The notes beneath the pieces are model-generated. The model was given only the letters and a program-made list of their open reading frames with translations. It ran no database searches and was not told the DNA's origin. The position numbers and the translations under genes were made by a program. A stretch of DNA of 64,000 nt, from the NCBI GenBank assembly GCA_036971715.1, contig JAVHJL010000004.1, forward strand, positions 1,178,001-1,242,000, read 5' to 3'. This document shows, one piece after another, positions 19,562 to 32,100 of this stretch (position 1 is its first letter; each line of letters begins with the position of its first letter). This DNA comes from Arthrobotrys musiformis (Eukaryota; Ascomycota; Orbiliomycetes; Orbiliales; Orbiliaceae).

Positions 19562-22035
19562 CTATCTTCTCGAAGGTTTTGACCCTTTTGTTGCCTTGCC
19601 TTTGGCCTTTTTGACCACCTTCGGAGCCTCCTCTTCACTCTCGTCGTCTAGGAGTCTGTTATCTTGGCTGTCGTAGTCAACTTCGTCATCGTCAACCACA
19701 AATCCATCAAGATTTCCTTCCTCGTCCGAGTCGTCGTCATCGTCATCAGTTTCCTCCGCTTCCCTGTCCAGATAAATACCCGGGCCGTCCATATCGTCAT
19801 CGCTCTCGTCATCCTCTTCGCCCTCGCTAGCGGAATCCAAAACCCCATTTACTCCGTCATCGCTGTCGTCTTCATCTTCTTCGCTCTCCTCGACATCCCC
19901 AATAACCTCGTCATCATCTTCCTCGGAACTGCTCTCATCGTCTTTATTCACGCCCTCAACGTAAATCACTGCCGAATCGCCACCAGCGCCCAACCTATCA
20001 CGTGCCATACTCCGTAGCTTCATCTGCGCCACCAACATGCTAAGTCTGCCACGCAATGCTAACATCTTCGGTAGCGCCTCCGCCCTCTTCCCGAGCACTC
20101 TCTGCAGCGATGCCATCGTCCGAACCAAATCTGGTAGTGTGAGCAAGTGGCCTCCATGGTTGACCAGTGTTTTCTGGATCCAGATCATCAAACTTCCAGC
20201 TCGTCCAGGCTTTCTCGCGATGATTTCCGACAACTTCATCACGAGATCAGCAGCAAGCAAGGAGTCCAATCTCTGAATAGTCGATTCTATCATGTCTGCC
20301 TTTGTAACTTGCAAACAGGTCTCAAGCAACGCGCGGTCGTCGGTTTTAAGAGCCTGCGTGAGAACGGTGGTGAGAGATGTGGCATTAGGGAACTTGACGG
20401 CTTGGTAGTTGTTGGCTATGATTGCGGCTCCGTCGATGGATGGCACGGTAATGTTGGTCATGGGGGATACATCCGACCGTTGGGACTTCTCGGTGCTACC
20501 GGCTGACCCTCCAGCAGACAGGTTAAGTGCCTTTATCCGATCTTCGAAAGTCTGTTCCTCCGGGTCATCTGCATTATCTTGTTCATCTTCGCTATCCTTA
20601 GCGGCTTCTTCGTCCTCCCCTCCTTCTGGGTTTTCAGGGGCATCGACCATGCCGATATCCTGGGTATCAGCGCCCTCGATAACTACAGTATGGCTCTGTT
20701 TGAGATTGACGTTGCTGAGGTCTTTGATATCGTTCGCATCCGATCTCCCAGATACGGCGCCACCAATGCCGACGGTTTTCGCTTTTGTGATCACAACGTC
20801 GCCATTGACGCTCAGTGTTCCGTCAGCGCCTAGACACTTGACCTTTTCGAAGAGTACGCTAGTGGCGTTTTCTACCCAGGCGACGACAACGTGGTCACCC
20901 GAAAAGCATGCATCGATAACCTTTACTGTTTGGTTATTATCGGGTCTAACAATCTTTATCCTCGCTTCCGAAGTTTTTGTCAAGGCTTTTCTTCGCTTAA
21001 GAGATGATTCTTCATCTGTCTCAGAGGCTGATGAGAACGACCACGGCTGTTGGAAGACCTCGACTACACCATCGGCGGTAACTGCGACAAGAGCTGTATC
21101 CTGAGCAGCGGTGTCGAGTTTGGTAACATCGCTCTTTGCAACCAGGGAGCCAAGAGATTTCTCTTTTTTGATATCAGAAACGTAGATGAAGCGGTCACCA
21201 TCTGCTGCGGACAGGAACTTGTTCTGCTTGGAGGTTTTGCGAAGGCTGTGGACTTGGGAGGTATGTGATGTGAAGGTCGATGTTAAATCGGAGGGTGGAG
21301 AGTTGATGTCGACAATGTAAGTAGAATAAGAAGCGCAGACGATACTATCAGGCAGAGGAAGGGTCTTGAAGAAGTTTATTGTTTCACCGAACGAGACGTT
21401 TCTGGTGAGCGTATTAGTACAGCGCCTTAACGGCCCAGGATTAAGAATTGATGATATTCAGCATACCTAATTGATGAACCCTTCTTAACATCCCACTCGA
21501 CAAGCTTGTTCCCACCGCAGCTCCAAGCTCTAACACCTTTTCCGCCCTCAACAAACTGGAAGTCTGTCACAGGTCCGACATGACCTCCATCAAGCGTCTT
21601 AACAATCTCGGCCTGTACTGGAGAGTAAAGATAAACCTTTCCATTACTTCCTGTCGCTGCAATGACAACCTCACCAGCATTCTGCTGCACGTCTTCATCA
21701 TCGTCGACAATCGCATCGGCATCAGACGCCCTCTTTCTCTTCTTCTTTTTCCTGTCGTTCTCCGTTTCCCCAAGCGAACCCCAAGAAAGGGAGTTGATCT
21801 CGACAGATTTCTCGAAGATATGTTCGCATTGGAGACGACCCGAAGTTATATCATGGCAGCGTAGCCTGTGAGCATCCAACCCGCGTAGGACAGACGAGAA
21901 CAGCGAAAGCTTGGACCAAGATGGAGAGAAGGCAGATTTGAGGATTGGAGAAGCGGTGGATATGGATGTGGATTGCGCAAGGGTCCGCTTTGTGGAGGGA
22001 GCGGCAAGCTTCTGCTTTTTGGATTTTCCGGCCAT
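19562..22035 (-). CDS. UTP5: U3 snoRNP/SSU processome WD-repeat protein Utp5 (WDR43)
   Basis: The two exons are complement(join(19562-21401, 21467-22035)), 802 aa. The first exon ends in frame at ...KKGSSIR and the second continues NVSFGETINFFKTLPLPDS. The first part is a WD40 beta-propeller (SPSWSKLSLFSSVLRGLDAHRLRCHDITSG, VVIAATGSNGKVYLYSPVQ, VWSCGG-like repeats) carrying a Lys-rich nuclear signal (KKKKRKR). The C-terminal half contains the Utp12-type helical domain (TSLTTVLTQALKTDDRALLETCLQVT... LVMKLSEIIARKPGRAGSLMIWIQKTLVNHGG). A long Asp/Glu-rich tail ends in a basic KKAKGKATKGSKPSRR. In yeast Utp5 belongs to the t-UTP/UTP-A complex that loads onto nascent 35S pre-rRNA and is needed for 18S formation. 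The combined WD plus Utp12 plus acidic tail is diagnostic; the split from WDR43-like paralogues is less certain. Confidence 0.85.
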
Positions 22036-22501
22036 CGTAGAGAGAGTACAAAGATGTCGCGAAAGTGGCGGAGTGTTCTTTGGCGTAATTTGTTTGGTAA
22101 TGATCGGTAATAAAAATATCTACAGAGAATAGAAATTGAGAGAGAATAGATGCGACTGCGTCAGAAAGGGACCCGTCGTTCCAAGGCGTTTGGAAGACTG
22201 TCGAGCAGGCAATGGTAGATGATGGTAAACCGTCGATGCAAGAGATGGAAGTTGAAGAAACTTTTTTTTCCCATAAACTTTTTTTTCCAGGGTGTTGAAA
22301 AAATGATAAACTCCTGATGCTATATCCGAATTAGGAATGTTTGTTCGCGACGACCTCCAGGGTCCAACACAAAAAATACAACAATCTCAACCTTTGACTC
22401 TACTACATACTATTTGATAGAATGTGCTCAACTCTCTCATGATATATCTATTCCAATTACAGTACAAACAGGTCGATACTAAGAAACAGAAGCCCTCTAG
22501 C
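22036..22501. promoter_or_regulatory. UTP5 promoter and AAA gene 3' region
   Basis: This 466-bp gap lies between two minus-strand genes. Near 22257-22295 the stretch aaacttttttttcccat is nearly repeated as ataaacttttttttcc. Poly-T/poly-A tracts of this sort are common nucleosome-depleting elements in fungal promoters. The site is otherwise unremarkable. Confidence 0.4.
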
Positions 22502-24997
22502 CTAAGGCTGGAATCTTTTATGAAATTTCTCGAGAGTCTCTATCATCTTAGGCGAAGCACTTGGGCCGGTTCGACTAAACGCTGACTCGAAGTCCTTCAT
22601 ACTCAGCTTTATGTCCTGGTCTTCAGAAAACTCTCCAGCAGACATTTCAAGATTCGTCGCCCAAGAAAGCACTGCCTGGCCACACAAGGTTTTCAAATCT
22701 GATCCTGAAAACCCTTCTGCACGCTCTGCAAGATCGGCAAGGTTAACATCATCAGCCAGGTTCTTGGCTGGAACCATCCTCTCGAGAATTTGTCGGCGTT
22801 CGTCGCAAGTAGGCATGTTCAAAAACACCCTGTATGGTAAGCGACGCAAGAAAGCTTCATCGAGATCTGCTGGTCGGTTGGTAGCTACAACCACGAGTGG
22901 CGCTTTGGTGTCATTGTTTTCCGCAACCAGCCCATCCATTTCCTGGAGGTACTGGGTCAGAGCGCTGCGTTCCCACGATTTGTCATTGCTAGCTCGCCTG
23001 TAGAACAATGAGTCTACTTCATCGAGAAAGACAATGCAAGGGTGGAGCTTCCGCGCGAGGCTAAACATGGCACTGATTGCCTTCTCCGTTTCGCCCACGT
23101 AGCGACAATTAAGTTCCGCAGCGGAAAGAGCGAGGAATGTATGGCCAGTGTCGTTAGCAATAGCACGGCAGAGGTGGGTCTTTCCAGTACCTGGTGGGCC
23201 GAACAATAAAATAGCGGGTGTTTTGAAGTATGAGAAGAAGAAGGAGGCGCGATCATTTTTGGGTTTCATCTTCGAAAGGGTCACAAACTGTCGAACAGTG
23301 GCTTTGGTGACCGGATCCATTATTACATCGTCATACGTTATTGGCGATTGCCCTTAGTCGGGAATTGGTTTCGTCAGTCGATGTACGTTGCTTATAACCA
23401 ACTAGAAGGGGTCAAACTAACCTGGTTTTACCACATACTTTCTGAGAGCGTTTTCCTCCTCAGATAAGTCTAGAGTTTCTTCTTCGTCGGCTTCGGCCTC
23501 CTTCTCTTTTTTCTTCTCATCCTCAGCTTCTTTCACTGCTTTTAATCCTTCCAACCTCATCTTGTTCAAAACCCCAGAGACATCCTTTAAGTCGATTTTT
23601 GGCTTCCCCCAAGCGCATATGGCAATAGTTTTCGCAATGCTGTTGAGCTCCTTCGATTTCATCTTCTCGTAGCTCATGATTGATCCGGTATTCTCCATTC
23701 CCTCCAATTCCCACTTCACCTCTCTGCCGACTACGCCCTCATCAACCAGGTACGGGTAGTTCTTCTTCAAAGTTTCCTTCAAAGCTCTCACATTTCCTTC
23801 ACGGTTTACTGAGGCCTCCTTCTCTTTCCATCTTTGATCATCCATAACCGTGTGTGGGAGAAAACTTATTTCTGCGGCACCAGTTTTTTTTCTAACCCTG
23901 CTGTTAGAGCATGAGTCTGCTCCAACCCAAAAGAAAATCGTAAAAATTGGAATGCTAGATCCACGGCGATACCGAAGAGCATCGCGTAGGCGAGCTAGAA
24001 AACGCCAGCCTTTAACTCTGTCAAACATCTTCTCGGTGCCATAGACACACAGAATGAGTGGCGTTTTGTCATTGCATTGCTTTTTCACAGGCCGGCTTTC
24101 GGCGCTAGTGTTTAGAAAGGGGGTATCGAGAAGCAAACCCAATACTTTTTTATTCCGCTTTTCTGCCTTCTTGTCATCATTTTTACCGCCAGGCTTCGGG
24201 GTCGCAAAGTAGAACTCCGCAAAGTGTCCTTCGTCATCTTTGCTAGGGTCCGGCTCGCCATCACCGTCCTCATCTTTTTCTTTTTCTCCTTCTTCTTCTT
24301 CTTCCGCTTCTTCTTCTTCCTCTTCTTCTTCCTCTTCTTCTTCCTCTTCTCCCGTTCCGTCCTCTCTATCATCTTTGCCGCCCTCATTGTCTTCTTGTGC
24401 CCTTTCGTCGCCCCCGGTCTTGGTATTATCTAACTCCCCTGGTACTGTCTTAGGATTCTCTTCTGGGCCCTCCGCAACTTGCTCTTCCGCCTGCTTCTTC
24501 TTTTCCTCCCGCTGTCTCTGCTTCTCTGCTTCTCTTCTCTCCCTCTCTGCTTTATGCTGATGGTAGAATTCGACCCCTAGTTTATCAAGATCCTCAAAAC
24601 CGAAGCCCATATAGTTCGCACCAATATCTTTGCATAAGTGCTGGACCACAATTTGGCCATACTTATTTTCCAGGTCCGACTTAATGTCGATGACAAGGCC
24701 GAGCTCTTTATGATCGAAATAACCATAAGGGCTAAGCATAAGTGCGCTAATTGCATCCTCCCTGAGTTTCTGATAATTTGATGAGGGCATTGACCAAGGG
24801 AAATCGTCCGTGTCGTTTGGAGATGGGGACCGCGAAGCTTCGTCGGGCGTTTTATCAGCGACGTCATCTTGTGCTGAATCCCCATCCGTGATTTTCAATA
24901 CTGTTGGGCTTTTCTCGAGGTCTGATATAAGCTTTATATTGTTTTTGAGGAAGCTCTCTGGGAGCTTGTATTCGACGTCCATTTTGGTATCAGCCAT
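22502..24997 (-). CDS. AAA+ ATPase with long acidic N-terminal region
   Basis: The two exons are complement(join(22502-23352, 23422-24997)), 808 aa, with a 69-bp intron between ...YVVKPG and QSPITYDDVIMDP. The C-terminal 280 residues form one AAA module: Walker A GPPGTGKT (577-584), Walker B CIVFLDEVDS (hydrolytic DE near 636-637), sensor-1 VVATNRP (N684), arginine fingers RR (695-696), and a lid ending in FESAFSRTGPS. The pore-loop and lid sequences resemble the Msp1/ATAD1/katanin-spastin-Vps4 group. The N-terminal 520 residues hold a conserved-looking segment (SALMLSPYGYFDHKELGLVIDI) and then a run of Glu encoded by CTT/CTC repeats (24281-24357). A globular region follows (LILCVYGTEKMFDRVKGWRFLARLRDAL, resembling a second, degenerate nucleotide-binding fold). 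The role is unknown: it may extract or remodel proteins, possibly at an organelle. I see no transmembrane helix. Confidence 0.85.
24281..24357 (-). repeat. GAA/GAG trinucleotide run coding for poly-Glu
   Basis: On the coding (minus) strand GAA and GAG codons alternate for more than 20 codons inside the AAA gene, giving an almost pure Glu tract followed by GEKEKDEDGDGEPD. Such runs expand and contract easily, so length differences between strains are likely. Confidence 0.75.
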
Positions 24998-25814
24998 TGC
25001 TTTTGTAGGCGGGTATAAAATAATATACCGTATAGGATTGGCGGTGATTGGAAGATTAGATTGGAAGAACTGGTAAATAGGAGAAGGGTTCTCTATTGCG
25101 GATTGACGATGAGTGGAACTACCCGCTCAAATCACCGCTGTTTGGGATGCTAGCTGATGTAGAAAGGGTCGAATATCAGGAATTCAGTTGGAATATTTAT
25201 ATCAAATCTAAGCCAATTGAGTTTGTAAGGCTAAGTATCTAGAGCTCGGGCCCCGGTATCGCGATAAGGAGCTTAAGTGGGGACTTCTCAACGCGACCAT
25301 GTACGCGTGTTCACCCTCCTGGACGTCTGCTTATTGTTAGTCATGCACAACTTACTCCAAGAGCTATATAGTTGCTCAAATATTCAACTATGACTGTCCT
25401 AGCGCGTACAATTATCGTTATGAATCTCTAGATCCACCCCAGATCCTTCGTTGGCACCATTGACATCGTAGCTGCGTTCCAGCTGTGGCACCGACAACTC
25501 ATTTTTTTTGTTGGCTTTTCCCCAGCCATTGAATAAAACCAGTTCTTGATTCGGTAAAGACAGGGGGTCAAGAACGCATCTGATTGGTCGGCTAGGAGCT
25601 TATGGATAAGCTTATTCTGGGGCATATATTAATCCCTTCAACCTGCAACTACTAGAGTCGACTCACCCGCATTCCTTCCGCGAAATCACTTGACCCCGCG
25701 CCATCCCAATTAACAGAGATCGTACGAACCCTGAGTCTACCGCCCAATACTTGGCAGGTAGCTTGGAATCGAATTTACTGCTATTCAAACTTCGGAGCTC
25801 CAGCTGCGGCTACA
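24998..25814. promoter_or_regulatory. divergent upstream region of AAA and F-box genes
   Basis: These 817 bp separate the AAA gene start (minus) and the F-box gene start (plus, 25815). TATAAAATAATATA occurs at 25013-25026, too near the AAA start to be its TATA box. A short poly-T lies at 25503-25509. No gene is supportable between them. Confidence 0.45.
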
Positions 25815-26462
25815 ATGTCGACAGGAGTAACCTCTCTCCCCGTTGAGATCCAACTCAAGATTTTTTCCTATCTGCCATGGTATTCACGATACTACTGCTC
25901 CCGGGCGTCAAGGGTTTGGAGGGATATTCTTCTTTCACACGGCCAGGATGCCATCTTCGACGGTACAAGCTTCGATGAGCTGGCGGGGGTAACGTCGTAT
26001 ACCGACAGCGATAACCCAGAGTACCCAGTTTTCGGTATCCACGGTCTATTCGGGAAAAAGATTACACTAAAGATTGATCCGGATAATAATTTCACAGCCT
26101 TTTCTTTTACAGTGGCCGGAAAGGTTCAGTGGGTTGCCAATTTCGAAAGGTGTTACATATTGAACGACCTGATGTTTGAGAAAACGGATTTAGTCCACGA
26201 TATCCGAATTCTTGAGTTTGATATTTTGACCTGGAATAGGGGGATGGCGAGGAAAAGGCTGGGTTTTACGGGTGAACCCCGGATTTGCGATATGACCGTC
26301 AGGGTGTTTCTAGAGTTTGTAGTATCGCTGGTGTACGCGGAGTTGCAGGAATCCGTGTACAAACTGGAGAAAAGCGAGAGAACTATTACGCTGGAACACC
26401 CCATGCAAGCGCTGTGTTTTATAGGAATTGTTGCCCGGGTGGATGGTGCATATCCCGATTGA
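25815..26462 (+). CDS. F-box protein
   Basis: This is a single exon of 215 aa. The N-terminus is an F-box: SLPVEIQLKIFSYLPWYSRYYCSRASRVWRDILLS (residues about 7-41), with the usual LPxEI...I..YL...W pattern. F-boxes bind Skp1 and put the protein into SCF ubiquitin ligases, where the C-terminal part selects a target. No leucine-rich or WD repeats are visible in the remaining 170 residues, so the target is unknown. It converges with the DUF4246 gene whose stop codon lies 225 bp away. Confidence 0.8.
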   Translation: MSTGVTSLPVEIQLKIFSYLPWYSRYYCSRASRVWRDILLSHGQDAIFDGTSFDELAGVTSYTDSDNPEYPVFGIHGLFGKKITLKIDPDNNFTAFSFTVAGKVQWVANFERCYILNDLMFEKTDLVHDIRILEFDILTWNRGMARKRLGFTGEPRICDMTVRVFLEFVVSLVYAELQESVYKLEKSERTITLEHPMQALCFIGIVARVDGAYPD

Positions 26463-26687
26463 TTTTAGCCAGAATAATTGGATTTATCCCCATTCGAAAA
26501 TTTTGCTCCCACATCAATTCACATGAAGTTCTGGTACTCGCTGTATAGACACGGGGGGAAAAATTAAAATCCGAGACCGAATCGATCAACTTTCTATTTT
26601 TTCGTATATAACCCACACAACTATTATAGACACATTAAATTAATGTTCGGACCCCGCTTTCTAACTATACTAGGGACCCCAAGAGAT

Positions 26688-29103
26688 CTAAGTGTCATTG
26701 GCCTCGGCGGCAGCTAGTAGGTTTTGAAATTCGTCTTCGTCGAGCTTATGGTGTACCAAGCCAGGGACTAAGAATTATTTCTCCAATGTTAAAATCCACT
26801 GCAGCTGCACCCCAGAGATCACGGATTGAAAGATGTTTAGTGGTGTCTTTTACAAACCTAAGCGCTCTTCGAAAAAATCTTTTTTGATAGTTGCTGCGTC
26901 CGAATCCGATATGGCAGGTGGCAGGTATTTGAGAATCATGGCTGTAAGTTCGCGGGGAAGCAGCCTGGATAGCACGTCATCAATTTCTTGTCTTACATCG
27001 GGCTGTTGTGGGCTTATATCCGCGGTTGTTGGAACCTGTTGATATGCGATCCATTGTTAGTATGCACGAACAAGAAGTAGAGCGTTGCTTTATCCATTGA
27101 GATTAGGCTTCCCTGGTTATTAGGATCGCAAAGATAGAACATCAAGAGCTTGCAATGTCCTGACTTATCGACATCGTCAAGAGTCAATTAAGGTGGTAAC
27201 GAAACATATTTGGAAATGTGATAGCCCGGTTATCCTAGGTTGCAAGGTTAGTAATACTGGCAATAAACCAATATCGTCGCAGGATAATTAGGTGTAAGAA
27301 TATGATACAAAGGTAAAGAAATACGATAAGCCTTGTAGTTGACGGGGTTCCACAGACTAGGCTGGAAAATTACACCCCCTATCAATATATCTTAGTTAAC
27401 GAACCTTCAGTGATGTTCTGCCAATCTCTTGAATATCTGTCCTCATATCCATGTTGTGCGCGAGTCTCCAATTTTTGCCACCCAGGTTCTCTTTTATTCG
27501 TACACTAAAAATAACCTGAGGGTCCTTAAGATTTTCTTGCGAGTAGCAATACACCCCTGTGGCAACAATCCGTTCATTCTGATTGATCATGACCGTCAGT
27601 TAGCAGTGAGACTTCCCTAGATCTTGTCATGCGTGGGGCCGACAGAAGTATGTAATATGATCAAGATAGTCGCATAACATGCCACATAAGAAACCTAATT
27701 TGAATCGAATATCTTACCAAAACGCCTTCTATCGTCCAACCTCCTCTTGTAACAAATTTCGGGTTTTGCGGGGAAAGGGTGACATTCATCAATCTAACAA
27801 TAACCTTTGCCGTCTGGCCTCGCAAACTTGTGCCCTCGCTCGGCGTAGGCGGCTCCCACTGACGGTCCCATTTCCTTCGATAGAGCGCTAATTCCCTGAC
27901 ATCAAAGTTCCGTTTACGTATTGTCTGCGGCGGCGGCGTTTTGGATCCACCAGGGTCCTTACTTTCGTCCTCAATCTCCCCCTCCGAGCTATCGCTGTCG
28001 AAATCTTCCTGTAGTTTTTCCCCGTTCTCGAATTGCTTTAGAAGTCGCTCCCACCTTCTTTTGTGTTTTTTCGCCGAGAGCACCCATCTCTCTGGCTTGG
28101 ACGATGGGCTTCTAACCCTTCTGCACTTATGCTTCCCCCCAGCTATATCCGCGATGGTTCGATCGAACATCGGAACGAAAAACGTAAAGATATTCTCGAG
28201 TATTGGATAAAACACTCGCTCATGGCGCATTAAAGCCAGGTTATTGATGTATGATGCTATATTAGTACTCTTCCCGTCGGGCGAAACATCGAATTCGGAA
28301 GGAAGCCAGCAAAAGCTTTTGGAGTACTTATCCGTTTGGCGATAATTGGCTTCGTATGAAGACCGCACGTGATAACTATTTTTGGATACTTCGGCCGTAT
28401 TGCCATTATTTAAAACGGAACGGCCGTAGACTATTGGCCAGCAATAGGGGTTTATCAAATCGACGGTTTGGTCTTCGCTAGTCAAGCGCCATTCGTCTTT
28501 TGAGAGGAAACCATTTTCAAGCGTATGGATCGCTGGGTACTATATATTAGCATAGCCCGGCCAGAGATGCCTAAATTAAAAGAGAAAAGTAAAATCTATA
28601 TATAAAAATCTTGACTGGTGATAACACATGTTGTACCTACCGGATGTCAGCTTTGATCTTAGTCCATCGTTGTCCAAAAACCCGTCTTCCCGCCAGACGC
28701 AATCTATATCCGGCTCTATAAAGCTCTCCTCCGCTCTCAACGACATCACATAAGGCTTATATCTTTTTACCAAATCATAATACACCATATTTATATCCTC
28801 TTTCCGCCATGTCAACACCTTTTCTTCGCGTATATTTCGGTCTTCTTTCTCAGCCTTCCGCAATAATTCGACAAAGTCAGCGCGGTTGTCCAGCTTATCT
28901 GTCCAATCCCGGTTGCTGCGGAAGGAAGCTGAAAAACGGCGTTGATATTGTTCGACATATGTGAGCGCGTCTGGTTTTTCGCTGGTAGTGCGGTCTAGTG
29001 GATGAGGGAGATGAATATTTGGAAGTGGATGTGACGGTTTGGGCGCTCGGCGGGGGGGGATAGGCTTTGTTCGGTCCCGTTCGGGTGAGGGAGTACGATA
29101 CAT
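26688..29103 (-). pseudogene. DUF4246 protein gene with apparent one-base frameshift
   Basis: Six exons are read on the minus strand: 28641-29103, 27718-28532, 27405-27578, 27089-27234, 26858-27035, 26688-26767. The protein carries the fungal DUF4246 landmarks in order: DLINPYCWPIVYGRS, SKSFCWLPSEFDVSPDGKSTNIASYINNL, SLRGQTAKVIVRLMNVTLSPQNPKF, GGWTIEGVLNERIVATGVYCYSQENL, NRAITFPNMFRYH, SGHCKLLMFYLCDPN and a helical C-terminus ending AAAEANDT. In the fourth exon the frame shifts by one base: after FRYHLN a TGA (27184-27186) appears and the homologous sequence continues as LDDVDKSGHCK in another frame. The donor of the next intron reads GC rather than GT. Everything else is intact, so this is either a recently broken gene or a sequencing error at one base. 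The DUF4246 function is unproven; its fold is thought to resemble Fe(II)/2-oxoglutarate dioxygenases. Confidence 0.78.
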
Positions 29104-32100
29104 TCTTTAATTCTATATAATCGTATACATTATATTCGGGTGAAGTGTAAAGTGAAAGGAAATGTGCATACAAAGTAATTGCGGGGGCAGCTACCATGCA
29201 TTTAATATAAAGGTCAGGAACCATTGGTATGTAGCTGGTGACACATCCCAACGAGGGCGCTAGTCCTGTAACCAGGCGGCTTACGGCGTTGTCAAATGCA
29301 ACATGTCAACTTGCGTTGTCTGAGGTTCGAAGACCTTGCTAGGCTTCGCGAGATTCTGAAGCTCTGGGGTTTTTTGTCATACGTTCGATCGCCATATAAT
29401 TTTTCTCTCCAAAATTCTCGAATTCGAATTGATCGTGGGCGGCTCTTTAAAAAAGGTCTCAACCCGAGAGCGATATTGTCATAGATGCGTTTCGGGGTAA
29501 ACAAGAAAACTATTGGATGTTTGCTGGTCGCTAATTTGGGTGCCGAGTCACTCACACGTTTTTTCTGGATGAATCCCAAGTTTCCTGTTTTTTTTTGCCC
29601 ACCGGATGACTTCCATACCTACAACCTCCCCGAAAGTTCTTACAAACTTGATATATCTCGATTCATTATTTGAGGGGAACAAGAAACCGCTCGGGGATAG
29701 TGCTAACCTAGATGTATCTTAAGTTTGATACTTCCTCCTGGTCTGATATATATATATTTCCTAAGTTATGGATTCTGTCGAAGAGCCAATTCTCCGGGGA
29801 TCAAGGCCGATGCATCCTGGCCCGGTACCCCGTTTCTCAGGATCTAGAGACCACCTCAAGCGCTTCGGAGCTCTCGAACAATGATGTCGAAAGCCGCACC
29901 ACGTTCTCATAACATTCCTACAAGATCTCACCACGATTTCGATATGCAACGAACCGCCTACGCATACCAATGTGTAACGATCACTCCATGATCCTTCTCT
30001 AGCTTTCGCCCAAAGAGAAAGACGTTTACCCCCCCCTTCCTACTGCCAACAGAACCCTGGCGTGCGTATACCTACTCCGTCCTTTCGATCCTGCATCTTG
30101 CCCCTCTTTTGACGAGAAATGCAGACCCCAGAAACAAACTAAAATGTAAAAATGTAACTAACATAAAAAATTAAGAAGGAACCGGCGGCAGGCCGTCTCC
30201 ATCCTAGCTACATCGAATCTTGCGGGCCTCAAACCGTCGTTTTTGTGACATTTTGGTCCTCTTCCCCCCTTCCCCGCCAAGTGTCAAACATGGTCCACGC
30301 AACATTTCGTGGCGGATGCTCGCTTTTGCTTTTACGAAATAGCAAAATTGGGGGTGGGAAAAAAGCGGCGTTTTGCTTTTGGCTCTCCCCCGCTTGAAGC
30401 GAGAGGTAACCACGGAATACGGATGGAAATGGGAAAAAAGTCTTCGTCCCTCTGCTCTTTTCGACAAACAAAAAAAAAGAATTCCACGATGAGGAACGGA
30501 CATCATTCTGCAAAATTAGATATCGGCTATCTATCCTTCCCGCTTCTATAATAAGAGGCGTTTCGTCGAATATTCTGGGCATCGAGAATTAAAAATCTGG
30601 GGGCCTCTTTTTTGAGCGGATCTTACGCGTTTTGTCTCACGCTGCTGACTCGAAATGGTGTAAAAGGCAACATAACGGTCGGAAAGTCACGGGATGTGCA
30701 GAAATGCACGGTGGCATTTTCAACTCAACTTGGGTTTGTGACTCCCCTTAATTGGGTCGAGTTTGAAAATCACCGATCGTCCCCGTCGACATGGGAAAAA
30801 GTCACATCACGAAGTCTTCAACGCCCAGACTTTGAAAATAATAGTAACAATATATGAAGCTTATGGCTAAAATATATTGTTATACGAAACCAGACACGAT
30901 AATGGATGTGTTATCAAGGTGAGGGGAACGACAGCTGTCAGATGGAAGCGAAAGGGCACCAGACTAACCAAGATTCGGGATAAAGGGTCCGTTCCTCGTC
31001 GACAGCCAACAGCGCGATTATTTTCACGGGTGGACGCCTGGATGGATGGCCTGCAAACACCCCCTTGTTGGAATGAAAGCACGCCAACCCAGGTGCGGAA
31101 AAAGAAACGAAGGGAGGAGGAGAAGGTTGAGAAGGTTGCTTTGGTGGGCCACTCTCTCGGTTGTCCTTATCCTGTGGTCCTGCCAGCCAATAGGTCCAAA
31201 TTGGCCGCCCAGTCTCACCACCAACCATGACAGCCCAAAAAAATCAAAACAAAGAGGAAAGAGAGGGGCAAAGGTTTTTCCTTCGCACACGGTCTCTTGC
31301 ATGGCGTACGCAGAAAACTAGGCTTGTTTGGGTAAGGAAGCATTGATTCATCGTCCATTTAAAACCACCCGCAGCAATCTGCTCCCCCCCAATTTTCAAG
31401 TCCCGTAAATTTCTCTTGATATACATACCCCAGCGGCACCCATTTAATCCTTTTTTTATTTTTTTATTTTTTATTTTTTTTATTTTATTTTATTTTGGCT
31501 TCGGGATTTTCGCAACAACGAAAGAAGGCCACTTGAGACTGGGCTAACCGCATTTCTTGGACTGGCGGAACAGAACCAACCGGACGAACAACCACCCTCC
31601 CTTCTCTTAAATACGATCAGTCGCCGCTGGCTAGATCCGTGTTTATTGGGCGATTTCTCTCTGCCTTTTGGATCCGGACTCCAACTCACGAGACCGCATT
31701 TCACCACACAACACGTATCTTTTCCCTCCATAAACTCTGTTACGAACTGACGACTAAAAGCAAAAGTTATTTTATACCCTTTTGCTTTTTTAATATTATT
31801 TATTATTTTTTTCCTGTCCATACTAAGAAACAAAAGTAAGCCCTACCTTTTTCCTTTTTACTTAAATTTTTTTTGTTTCCTTGGTTTCTTTGGGTTTATG
31901 GTTTGGGTTCTCTTTTTTCTGTGCCTGCATTTATTATCGCGGCACTGTGCCTTGTGGGTTTTTCATTGTTGGAGTTGGAATGCCATCCTCTTTTTGATGT
32001 GGTGTTTGCCCATATATCCTTGCCCATTCTTCGCACTAGCCTGGACGCTTTGGGATGGATATCAAAGCAACCACAGCATAAAAGAGACAGTTGATGGCGA

